Shown piece after piece: positions 56,982 to 64,000 of a DNA stretch of 64,000 nucleotides. Source of the stretch: Polyangiaceae bacterium (GTDB taxonomy: Bacteria > Myxococcota_A > Polyangia > Polyangiales > Polyangiaceae); NCBI GenBank assembly GCA_020846005.1, contig JADLEQ010000042.1, forward strand, positions 49,313 to 113,312, written 5' to 3'. Each line of letters opens with the position of its first letter. Within the stretch, counting starts at the first letter, position 1. A program made the translations under genes and the position numbers. The notes below the pieces were generated by a model. It was not told the origin of the DNA. It saw nothing but the letters and a program-made list of their open reading frames with translations, and searched no databases.

Positions 56982-58637
56982 ATGTCGAGGCGGACTTCGA
57001 GCGCGGTACTGGCGATCGGCGTGGCGTTGCTCCCGAGCTGCGGCAGCAGCGGCGACGGCGGTGGCGGCGGCGCGGCGACAGGCGGCAGCGCGGGTGCGAC
57101 GGGCGGGAGCGCGGGCGCGGGCGCGACCGGCGGCGCGGCGACGGGCGGGAGCGCGGGCGCGGGCGCGACCGGCGGCGCGGCGACGGGCGGCAGCGCGGGC
57201 GCGGGCGCGACCGGCGGCGCGGGGACGGGCGGCGGCGCAGGCGCGGGCGCGACCGGCGGCAGCGCAGGCGCGGGCGCGACGGGCGGCAGCGCAGGCGCGG
57301 GCGCGACGGGTGGCAGCGCGGGCGCGGCGGGCGGTGGCGGCGGCAGCGCGGGCGGTGGCGGCGTGACCGGCACGGAGATCGACTTCGATCCCGCCGCCCT
57401 CCCGCAGAGCGACACGACCTTCCCCGCGGGGATCCAGGCGGGCGACGCGACCGCCAGCTCCGTGATGCTGTGGACCCTGCACGCCGGTACCGAGCTCGTC
57501 GCGCGCGTGTACGCAGCGACCGCGCCGGGCAAGGCGATCGTCCTGCACGAGAGCTCTCCGGTGCCGAGCCCCGAGGGCTACGTCCACGTCGACGTGACGG
57601 GGCTCCCCGCGCTGACGGAGCTCGAGTACGTGTTCCTCGAGCGCGCCGCTGGCGACTTCGTCGCGCGGAGCCCGATCGGGCGCTTCGTCACGGCGCCCGC
57701 CGCGGGCACCCGCCCGCGGGTGCGGTTCGGCGGCACCTCGTGCACGAGCAACGGGCGCGCGCCGTTCGAGGCGCTGCAGCGTGGAGGCGAGCAGCGGCTC
57801 GACTTCTTCCTCTTGGCGGGCGACACGACCTACAACGACTCGGCGGAGACCCTCGCCGAGTATCGGAGCGAGTGGACGGCGCAGATCGGCGAAGGGACGT
57901 ACCAGGAGCTCCTGCAGAGCACCGCACACTACGCGACCTGGGACGACCACGAGGTCGACAACGACTGGAACCCGGAGACGATCTCCAGCTCTCGGAAGGC
58001 CGCTGCGTTCCAGACGTTCTTCGAGCACCTGCCGATCCGCCGCGATCCGGTGGCGCCCGACCGGATCTGGCGCAGCTACACCTGGGGCGACACGCTCGAG
58101 ATCTTCGTCCTCGACTCGCGCGGCGAGCGCAAGCCGAGCACGCGCAACGGCCCCGCCGCCGAGTACCTCTCCCAGGCGCAGTACGATTGGCTCGTCGGGT
58201 CGCTCGCGGCCAGCACCGCGACGTTCAAGATCATCCTCAACTCGGTGCCGATCTCGAACTTCCCTGGCCTCTTCGACTTCGCCTCCGGCGACCGCTGGGA
58301 GGGGTACCCGAGCCAGCGGGCGAAGCTGTTGGATTTCATCGTCGACACCGGGATCACGGGCGTGCTCTTCCTCTCGGGCGACTTCCACCTCGCCTCCGTG
58401 CAGCGCGTGGAGCCCTCGGGGAAGTGGGGCGGGCTCCTCGAGGCGCTCATGGGCCCGGGGGACCAGAGCTCGAATCCCTTGTGGTCCACGCTGCCGAGCC
58501 CCCAGTTCGAGTTTCGCAGCGGGACCAGCAATGTGACCGTGTTCGACGCCGACCCGAACGCCAACCCGCCGACGATTCGGATCGAGTACCTGGCCGGGAA
58601 CGGCTCCAGCCTGTTCGCCAAGACGTACTCGTTCTGA
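56982..58637 (+). CDS. PhoD-like alkaline phosphatase lipoprotein with Gly/Ala-rich linker
   Basis: The 551-residue product has a lipoprotein signal peptide (GVALLPSC, Cys at 20) and a Gly/Ala/Thr-rich linker of about 100 residues built from tandem repeats. A Fn3-like N-terminal part (GIQAGDATASSVMLWTLHAG) then precedes the PhoD catalytic domain: FFLLAGDTTYNDS, ATWDDHEVDNDW, IFVLDSRGERK and LFLSGDFHLAS, which supply the metal-binding Asp, Asn and His residues. PhoD enzymes are Ca/Fe-dependent phosphodiesterase-phosphatases outside the cytoplasm. The ATG at 56982 is chosen for the signal peptide. Confidence 0.9.
   Translation: MSRRTSSAVLAIGVALLPSCGSSGDGGGGGAATGGSAGATGGSAGAGATGGAATGGSAGAGATGGAATGGSAGAGATGGAGTGGGAGAGATGGSAGAGATGGSAGAGATGGSAGAAGGGGGSAGGGGVTGTEIDFDPAALPQSDTTFPAGIQAGDATASSVMLWTLHAGTELVARVYAATAPGKAIVLHESSPVPSPEGYVHVDVTGLPALTELEYVFLERAAGDFVARSPIGRFVTAPAAGTRPRVRFGGTSCTSNGRAPFEALQRGGEQRLDFFLLAGDTTYNDSAETLAEYRSEWTAQIGEGTYQELLQSTAHYATWDDHEVDNDWNPETISSSRKAAAFQTFFEHLPIRRDPVAPDRIWRSYTWGDTLEIFVLDSRGERKPSTRNGPAAEYLSQAQYDWLVGSLAASTATFKIILNSVPISNFPGLFDFASGDRWEGYPSQRAKLLDFIVDTGITGVLFLSGDFHLASVQRVEPSGKWGGLLEALMGPGDQSSNPLWSTLPSPQFEFRSGTSNVTVFDADPNANPPTIRIEYLAGNGSSLFAKTYSF
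57096..57329 (+). repeat. In-frame tandem repeats, 42 bp x3 then 27 bp x4
   Basis: Three 42-bp units start at 57096, 57138 and 57180, then four 27-bp units at 57222, 57249, 57276 and 57303. The two unit types share sequence, so one derives from the other by internal deletion. They encode Ala-Thr-Gly-Gly-Ser-Ala-Gly-Ala-Gly blocks in the PhoD linker. Confidence 0.85.
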
Positions 58638-58703
58638 GCGCGCCGCCCGCCGAGCCCCGGGGGGAGCTGGCGACGGGGGCGCGCGCGCGCTAGGTCGCGG
58701 TCC

Positions 58704-59480
58704 GTGGACGCCCCGAGCACGGCCGCCGCCATCGCGTTCGTTCGGGCCGAGGAGGGGCGGCGCCCTCCCGGCGATCGCTTGTTCGAGGATCGCTACGCCG
58801 CGCTCTGGGCCGCCGAGGGCGCGGAGGCGCGACGTCTCTTCCTCACCGTGCCGTTCTTCGTCGAGCACGTCAGGCTGCGCACCCGGTTCCTCGACGACGA
58901 GATCCGCTCCGCGGTCGCCCGAGGGTGCGAGGCGATCGTGCTGCTCGGGGCCGGCTTCGACTCTCGTGCGCTCCGGCTCCCCGAGCTCGCTGGAGGGCGC
59001 GTCGAGGTGTATGAGGTCGACCACGAGGCCCAGCTCGCGGCAAAGCGGGTGCGGCTCGCCGCCAACGGCACGCCGCTGCCGGCGTTCGTCCGCACGCTGG
59101 CCGTGGATCTCGCTGGCCCGGGGCTCGCCGCCACGCTGAGCGCGGCCGGTCTCCGTCCCGGCGCCGGCACCCTCTTCGTGGCCGAGGGGCTCATCGGCTA
59201 CCTGGCTCCGGCGGCGGTGGCCGGCCTGTTCGCCGAGTGCGCCGCGGCGGCGGCGGCGCCAGCCTGGCTCGCGGCGAGCTACTCGAGGTTCACGTTCCAG
59301 CCGGCGCAGGTGGAGCAGCTCCTCGGGCGCGCCGGCTTCGGCAGGGTGAGCCACCCCACCTACCAGGAGCTGCATCGCCGGTACCTCGGTACGGACGCGC
59401 CCGAGGGGTGGGAGAGCTTCGTCCTCACCACGGCCGCGCTCGGCGAGCCCGCCGCGCGCGGATCCCAGGCAGCCGGATGA
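58704..59480 (+). CDS. SAM-dependent methyltransferase, leucine carboxyl methyltransferase-like family
   Basis: The 258-residue product starts at a GTG. It matches the family of bacterial LCM/O-methyltransferase-like proteins: an N-terminal LFEDRYAALWA, VLLGAGFDSRALRLPELAG as the SAM-binding loop, VYEVDHEAQLAAKRVRL with the acidic ribose-binding residue, and LFVAEGLIGYLAP, a family hallmark. Substrates are unknown and often proposed to be carboxyl groups of polyketides or peptides. The stop overlaps the xthA start as ATGA. Confidence 0.88.
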   Translation: MDAPSTAAAIAFVRAEEGRRPPGDRLFEDRYAALWAAEGAEARRLFLTVPFFVEHVRLRTRFLDDEIRSAVARGCEAIVLLGAGFDSRALRLPELAGGRVEVYEVDHEAQLAAKRVRLAANGTPLPAFVRTLAVDLAGPGLAATLSAAGLRPGAGTLFVAEGLIGYLAPAAVAGLFAECAAAAAAPAWLAASYSRFTFQPAQVEQLLGRAGFGRVSHPTYQELHRRYLGTDAPEGWESFVLTTAALGEPAARGSQAAG

Positions 59481-60241
59481 AGCTCGCGACCTGGAACGTG
59501 AACTCCATCCGAGCGCGCGAGGCGCTCGTGCTCGCCTGGGTGCGCCGGCACGAGCCCGACGTGCTCTGCCTCCAGGAGACGAAGGTCGTCGACGACGACT
59601 TCCCCGCGGAGCCGTTCCAGCGCCTGGGGTACACCGTGGCCGCCGCGGGGCAGCGGACGTACAACGGCGTCGCGATCCTCTCGCGCCGGCCGCTGCGCGA
59701 TCCGGTGGTGGGCCTGGTCGGCGCCCGGCCGACGGAGGACAAGCGCCTCCTCGCCGCGACGGTCGATGGAGTCCGGGTGCTCTGCGCGTACGTCCCCAAC
59801 GGCAAGAGCACCGAGTCGCCGTCGTTCCGCGACAAGCTCGCCTGGCTCGGGCGGCTGCGGGAGACGCTCGACGCGAGCTGCCGGCCCGAGGCGGACGTCG
59901 CCGTCGTGGGCGACTTCAACGTCGCGTTCGACGAGCGAGACGTGTGGGATCCCGAGCGGTTTCGCGGCCAGCTCTTCTTCACCGACGAGGAGCGCGCCGC
60001 GCTCGGCCGGGTGCTCGAATTCGGGCTGTTCGACGCCTATCGTCACCACCACGCCGAGCGCGCGTTCACCTGGTGGGACTACCGGGGAGCCGGGTTCGAG
60101 CGGGATTTGGGGATGCGCATCGACCACGTGCTGCTCTCCGCGAGCGCCCTCGCTCGTTGTCGGTCGGCGACCATCGACGTGGAGGCGCGTCGCGGCGAGC
60201 GGCCGTCAGACCACGCTCCGGTCGTGGTCGAGCTCGAGTGA
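59477..60241 (+). CDS. xthA: Exodeoxyribonuclease III / AP endonuclease
   Basis: The 254-residue product is the right length for ExoIII. It has the metal and catalytic motifs in order: KLATWNVNSIRAR, CLQETKVVDDDF (metal-binding Glu), YVPNGK (Tyr/Asn region), VGDFNVAFDERDVWDP (catalytic Asp and Asn), FTWWDYRG with the DNA-intercalating loop, RIDHVLLS and the SDHAPVVVEL His. It repairs abasic sites and 3' blocks. It is coupled to the methyltransferase gene by ATGA. Confidence 0.95.
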   Translation: MKLATWNVNSIRAREALVLAWVRRHEPDVLCLQETKVVDDDFPAEPFQRLGYTVAAAGQRTYNGVAILSRRPLRDPVVGLVGARPTEDKRLLAATVDGVRVLCAYVPNGKSTESPSFRDKLAWLGRLRETLDASCRPEADVAVVGDFNVAFDERDVWDPERFRGQLFFTDEERAALGRVLEFGLFDAYRHHHAERAFTWWDYRGAGFERDLGMRIDHVLLSASALARCRSATIDVEARRGERPSDHAPVVVELE

Positions 60242-60627
60242 GGGCTCCGGCGTCGCCGCGCGCAGATCGCCGAGCGCCGCCCATTGCAGCGCGCGGTCGG
60301 TGTTCGACCGGAGCCCCGCGCGGGCGCCTCGCCGCCTGACCCGCGCCCGGGCGGCGCGGCAAGACCCATCGACGACGACCGGTCGGTTCGACGGCACGTA
60401 GGCGGGCGAGGCCCTCCTCGGCGCAGCGTCCGCTGCCTGGGCCCTTCCGCCCGTTCCTCTACGCGCCGGTGCACGAAACGACCGGCGTCGTCGTGGTGGC
60501 GGGGCCCTACGCGGGGTGGCGCGCGGCGTCGCTCGGGATCGCGACGCAAGGGCTGCACCGATCGGCGGCGCGGTCGCGGCGGCGCGGCTTGCGTCCGAGG
60601 CTGGGCGGTGCGAAGCCGATCGTCGAG
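60242..60627. other. Intergenic region between xthA and a lipoprotein gene
   Basis: No gene is supported. A longer frame for the following gene would start at 60469 but adds 53 unlikely residues in front of its signal peptide. An inverted repeat around the CGACCGGTCGGTTCG at 60378-60392 may be part of a terminator or operator. Confidence 0.35.
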
Positions 60628-61785
60628 ATGGCCCGCGTCTTCGTAGGGCAGTCGGCCCCTGTGCGCCGCGGCGCGCTCCTGTGCGCGCTCGCGGTGGGCA
60701 TCGGCGGCTGCAGCAGGGAGCGGCCCGCGCCCGCGGCCGCGCCGTCTGCCAGCGCTCCCACGCCGCTCCCGCGGGCGTCGCCGTCCGGCCGGGCGCCCTC
60801 GGTGCCGTTCGACGAGCAGGTCGCGCAGAGCCAGCCGCTCGCGCCTCAGCCGGTGAAGCAGGCCGCCGGCTCCGTCGAGATCACGGCGAGCGCATGCACG
60901 ATCACGGGCGGCAACCCGGTGCACCGGAGCACGCGCGACGTCCTCCGTGCCGTTCGGGTGGTGGGAGATCGCCTCTGGGTCGCGGGCGCAGACGAGAAGG
61001 TGCACGCCTACCGCATCGCGCCCGGCGCCGAGTGCCGGCTCGCGCTCGACGATCGGGTCTCGCCGGACGGCACGCTCGCGCTCGACGTGGTCGCCCACGC
61101 GCTCTCCACGGACGCTTCCGGCAGGCTCTACGTGTCGAACGGCGTCTTCGCGGGCGCGCTCGTCGGCCGGGACGGGAAGCTCGAGTACCCGTGTCGAGCG
61201 CGTCCGGGATCGATCGTCGCCCTCCACCCGACGGGGCGCTGGGGTCTCGGGCACGCCTTCGTCGTCACGGTGACTCGGGTGGAGCTCTCGGCCGCGGGCT
61301 GCGAGAGCAGCCCGTGGGCGCTCCGGGATCTCGCGACGCCGGCTCGGAAAGGGCCGCTGTCCAACGTCAGCACCATCGCCTTCGTCGACGACCAGATCCT
61401 GGTCGGCGGGATCGTCGCCAAGGAGGTCGATCCCAACGCCCCGCGCGTGGTGCTGTCGCTCGACGCGAAGGGCAAGGAGCGCTTCCGTTTCGGCAACCCG
61501 GCGGCGCGCTACGTCGGGGAGGACCGGCTGGGGTGGGTGCAGGCGATCGCGCCCTGCCAGCCCGGGATCTGCGTGGTGGACTCGAAGTACCAGCGCCTCA
61601 GCCTGTGGACGAGGGAGAAGGGCGAGTTCCTCGGCGCGGTGCGCCTCGCGAACCTCCTCGGGCTGAGGCACCCGACGGTGAACGACCTCACGGTCGACCC
61701 GGCGGGCGCGTACTTGATCGCGGGTCAACAGCGCGAAGGCTCGAGCGTCGCCGAGGGCGTAATCTACCGCCTGAGCGGGCTCTGA
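60628..61785 (+). CDS. Lipoprotein, likely beta-propeller
   Basis: The 385-residue product starts at the ATG at 60628, chosen because it places a proper lipoprotein signal (ALLCALAVGIGGC, Cys near 28). A Pro/Ala/Ser-rich linker follows to about 75. Then come strand-rich repeats of propeller type: VLRAVRVVGDRLWVAGADEK, GTLALDVVAHALSTDASGRL, GPLSNVSTIAFVDDQILVGG, YVGEDRLGWVQAIAPC and PTVNDLTVDPAGAYLIAG. Two Cys pairs may form disulfides. I do not recognise a named family. Confidence 0.72.
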   Translation: MARVFVGQSAPVRRGALLCALAVGIGGCSRERPAPAAAPSASAPTPLPRASPSGRAPSVPFDEQVAQSQPLAPQPVKQAAGSVEITASACTITGGNPVHRSTRDVLRAVRVVGDRLWVAGADEKVHAYRIAPGAECRLALDDRVSPDGTLALDVVAHALSTDASGRLYVSNGVFAGALVGRDGKLEYPCRARPGSIVALHPTGRWGLGHAFVVTVTRVELSAAGCESSPWALRDLATPARKGPLSNVSTIAFVDDQILVGGIVAKEVDPNAPRVVLSLDAKGKERFRFGNPAARYVGEDRLGWVQAIAPCQPGICVVDSKYQRLSLWTREKGEFLGAVRLANLLGLRHPTVNDLTVDPAGAYLIAGQQREGSSVAEGVIYRLSGL

Positions 61786-61801
61786 GGCGCTCGGAGCGAT
61801 C

Positions 61802-62770
61802 TCAGCCGATCGCGGCGCTCGCGATCGAGAAGTACATCACGATGGAGAGCAGGTCCTGGAGCACCGTCGCGAGCGGGCCGCTGCCGAACGCCGGGTCGAC
61901 GCCGACGCGGTCGAGCGCCCAGGGGAGGCACATGGCGATGAGCGTCGCCGTCGAGCATGTCGCGAAGATGGCGACGGCGACGCTCGTCGCGACGCCCGCG
62001 TCGCCCCACCGCCAGTAGACGAGCGGCCCGGCGGCGGCCGCCAGCGCGAGCCCGACGCCCACGCCCGTCAGAAGCTCGAGGCCGACGACACGTCGCATGC
62101 GCACGCCTACGGAGAGCCCGCGGACCATGACCGTCTCCGTCTGCGTGCCGACGGCATCCGCCAGGTACACGATCCCGGGCAAGAAGAACGCCAGCAGCAC
62201 CTTGCGCTCGAGCTGGGACTCGAACCACCCGACGATGTCCGCCGCCACCAGCGCGCCGGCCAGCCCGAGGAGCAGCCACGGAAGGCGATGCCAGAACCTG
62301 CGTGGCACCGACTCCTCGCTCGCCCGGCGGGCCGCGGACGATCGCTCGAGGAAGCCGCCGAGCCGCGCCAGATCCTCCTCGTGCTCCTGGAGCAGCACGG
62401 CGAGCAGTCGGGAAGGTGGGATCAGCCCGACGAACCGGCCCTCGTCGTCGACGACGGCGAGCGCCGACTCCCCGTGAGCGGTCGCCAGCCACGCCGCCTT
62501 CTCCTGATCGACCCCCGGGCGGATCGTCGGCGCCGTCGCGTCCATCAGCTCGGCGACGCGCGCGTCGTCGGGCGCCGCCAGCAGGTCCTCGATGCGGAGC
62601 ATGCCGGCGAACCGGTCACGCTGGCACACCACGACCTGGCTGGCCGACTCGAAGCGGCGGCCCTCGAGCGAGCGCTTCACCTCCCGGGCGCTCGCCTCCG
62701 GGCGCGTAACGGGGACGTGGGCGGTGGCGTGCACCGCGGCGACTTCAAAGGGGACGGCTGAGGTCGACAT
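61802..62770 (-). CDS. MgtE-like magnesium transporter lacking the N-terminal regulatory domain
   Basis: The 322-residue product has two CBS domains (about 15-130: QVVVCQRDRFAGMLRIEDL, ALAVVDDEGRFVGLIPPSRL) and the five-helix MgtE transport domain (about 165-320), with YLADAVGTQTETVMVRGLSV and FGSGPLATVLQDLLSIVMYF, the two most conserved segments. Typical MgtE is about 450 residues and begins with a superhelical N domain that locks the pore at high Mg2+; that domain is absent here. The CBS pair may sense nucleotide or Mg2+ on its own. Confidence 0.88.
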   Translation of the reverse strand: MSTSAVPFEVAAVHATAHVPVTRPEASAREVKRSLEGRRFESASQVVVCQRDRFAGMLRIEDLLAAPDDARVAELMDATAPTIRPGVDQEKAAWLATAHGESALAVVDDEGRFVGLIPPSRLLAVLLQEHEEDLARLGGFLERSSAARRASEESVPRRFWHRLPWLLLGLAGALVAADIVGWFESQLERKVLLAFFLPGIVYLADAVGTQTETVMVRGLSVGVRMRRVVGLELLTGVGVGLALAAAAGPLVYWRWGDAGVATSVAVAIFATCSTATLIAMCLPWALDRVGVDPAFGSGPLATVLQDLLSIVMYFSIASAAIG

Positions 62771-62821
62771 GGCGGGTGGTGGTCAGGGAACTGGTGGCGC
62801 CGCCGCGGGTCGGCTGCACCG

Positions 62822-63376
62822 TCACGGCTTCGAGGGGAGGTGGCATGACACCGCGTCCGCGACCCACCCCGGCTCCGCCGGGGCGAACGGAGTGTCGAGG
62901 TGGAAGCGCACCCGCAGCTCGCGCGTGCGTTCGATCAAGCGGAGCTGACACCTCACCGTGAACCGCTCGTTCGGGCGCGCCCGAGCGCTCGCCAGGTGGC
63001 GCGCGAGGTCCGGGTCCTGGAACAGGCCGGCCACGAAGTAGAGCTCCCGCCCGGTCGTGACCGCGGGCACGAGGGGCCGCGCGAGCTCCGGCACGCGCGC
63101 GCCGTCGGGCCCGTGCGCGCAGCGAAACCCCGAGAAGTCGTGCGCGGACGCGCAGGCGAGGCGGTTCGCGTCGTCGGGCACGAGCGTGAGATCCGCCCAC
63201 ACCAGCGTCCCGCCCGCCCTCGGTGAGCCGCGGTAGAGGAAGCCCGCGCCCGCCAGGATCAGCCCGGCGCCGAGCAGCGCCCACTCCCGTCCCGGGACGC
63301 TCGCGCCGCGGCGCGGGGGTGCCTCGCCCCGGGCGGCGGACTGCGTCGCGCGCTCCGCGGGGGCCTCGCCGCTCAT
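62822..63376 (-). CDS. Small single-pass membrane protein of unknown function
   Basis: The 184-residue product has a charged N-terminal arm, one hydrophobic helix (about 31-48, EWALLGAGLILAGAGFLY) and an extracytoplasmic domain with cysteines (RLACASAH, GFRCAHG, VRCQLRL, AVSCHLPSKP) and the stretches TGRELYFVAGLFQDPDLARHL and RELRVRFHLDTPF. No family is recognised. Its start overlaps the stop of the preceding mannosyltransferase gene as ATGA, so the two proteins are co-translated and may work together in surface glycosylation. Confidence 0.7.
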   Translation of the reverse strand: MSGEAPAERATQSAARGEAPPRRGASVPGREWALLGAGLILAGAGFLYRGSPRAGGTLVWADLTLVPDDANRLACASAHDFSGFRCAHGPDGARVPELARPLVPAVTTGRELYFVAGLFQDPDLARHLASARARPNERFTVRCQLRLIERTRELRVRFHLDTPFAPAEPGWVADAVSCHLPSKP

Positions 63377-64000
63377 CGCCACCTCGGGAAGGGGAGCCGC
63401 GCCTCGAGGCCGGCGTGCGTCACCTGGAGCTGCCCCCAGACGGGAGCGTAGAAGCCCGAGACGACGAGCGCCAGCACCACCCCGAGCAGGCCGAGCGCGC
63501 GCCGGCGCTCGGCGACCCACGCCACCATCGACCCGAGCGACACGACGGCGAAGAAGTAGCAGGGGAGGTAGTGGTAGATGTACGGGTCGCGCCGGCTGAG
63601 CATCCACGGCGCGAGGAAGCTCAGCCACCCGAGGAGCAACACCAGCGACCCGCGGCCCTGCGTCGCCCAGTAGGCGCCGCCGGCGGGAGCCTCCGCGTCC
63701 TCGGCGAGCGTGGCGCGCGCGCCGTTCCACAGGAGCGCGGCGAACGTCCCGATCATCGCCACCGACGATCCGATCCAGACGAGCGGGTTGCCCAGGCTCG
63801 TCACCATGCGCACCGACTCGCCGTCGCCGCGGAGAAAGAGCACGATGGGGCGGTACGCGAACAGCCACGTCGGCCAGCTCGACGTGAGGTCGTTGTCCAT
63901 CTTCGTGAGCGCCGCGTGGTGCGCGACGAGACGCCGGGTCTCCTGCAAGGCGCTCCACGGGTCGCCCGGCCTCCCGGTGATGCCGAGGCCGATGGCCCAC
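63373..64000 (-). CDS. Protein O-mannosyltransferase family (PMT) C-terminal part, 5' end beyond window
   Basis: An open frame enters from the right edge and encodes the last 208 residues. It matches the C-terminal four-helix PMT domain: SSWPTWLFAYRPIVLFLR (the WP...RP motif), MVTSLGNPLVWIGSSVAMI and LSFLAPWMLSRRDPYIYHYL, with later helices FFAVVSLGSMVAWVA and GVVLALVVSGFYAPVW. Such enzymes transfer mannose from a polyprenyl-phosphate donor to exported proteins. The catalytic N-terminal part is outside the window. Confidence 0.85.
   Translation of the reverse strand, partial: WAIGLGITGRPGDPWSALQETRRLVAHHAALTKMDNDLTSSWPTWLFAYRPIVLFLRGDGESVRMVTSLGNPLVWIGSSVAMIGTFAALLWNGARATLAEDAEAPAGGAYWATQGRGSLVLLLGWLSFLAPWMLSRRDPYIYHYLPCYFFAVVSLGSMVAWVAERRRALGLLGVVLALVVSGFYAPVWGQLQVTHAGLEARLPFPRWR

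Noticed and set aside
60206..60397. Small 63-codon gene on the minus strand after xthA
   Set aside because: It overlaps the end of xthA, is Arg-rich, has no Shine-Dalgarno and no recognisable similarity.

Overview
The window is a very GC-rich chromosomal segment (roughly 70% G+C by eye) packed with about 50 genes on both strands. It looks like a myxobacterium (phylum Myxococcota, probably order Polyangiales). The signs are an Alternative Complex III operon, a protein ending in a MYXO-CTERM-type sorting tail, many lipoproteins with Gly/Ala-rich tandem linkers, sigma-54 type regulation, and frequent GTG starts with 4-base GTGA/ATGA overlaps. No rRNA, tRNA, prophage, insertion sequence or CRISPR array was seen.

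Layout. 1-4391: the edge of a P-loop-like protein, a sigma factor fused to a membrane segment, an exported alpha/beta hydrolase and an unrecognised lipoprotein. 4472-10010: a TonB-dependent receptor, a cysteine-free CsoR-like regulator behind a 15-bp tandem array, and a BtuF-like binding protein plus surface lipoprotein controlled by a clear cobalamin riboswitch. Together these form a B12 (or related chelate) uptake locus. 10202-15323: rpmI-rplT-pheS, without the usual infC and pheT neighbours, an ABC exporter and a housekeeping-like sigma-70 factor. 15767-25608: the Alternative Complex III operon actA-actB-actC-actD/E fusion-actF, followed by a lipoprotein and an oligopeptide-type binding protein. 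26328-27992: pyrG, then a lipid-kinase-like protein and a HEAT-repeat lipoprotein.

30401-35668: a TRAP transporter with its TPR lipoprotein partner TatT, an enlarged DctQ and a DctM with a long acidic tail. 35770-41732: a coiled-coil protein coupled to a soluble-type lytic transglycosylase, an envelope protein pair, and two coupled hydrolases. 41849-48137: a MutS-like ATPase, a membrane protein, and a K+ uptake operon (KtrB-KtrA plus a HAMP/PAS protein). 48162-54156: secreted and lipoprotein genes, including a SpoIID-like MYXO-CTERM protein, and an NtrC-type regulator. 54200-64000: trmFO, DoxX/DUF2269 membrane proteins, a PhoD-like phosphatase, a methyltransferase, xthA, lipoproteins, a short MgtE and the end of a protein O-mannosyltransferase.

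The most interesting parts are the riboswitch-controlled surface lipoprotein/BtuF operon with its neighbouring TonB receptor, the cysteine-less CsoR-like protein, the membrane-fused sigma factor, the ActD-ActE fusion, and the K+ uptake operon that carries its own output-less sensor.
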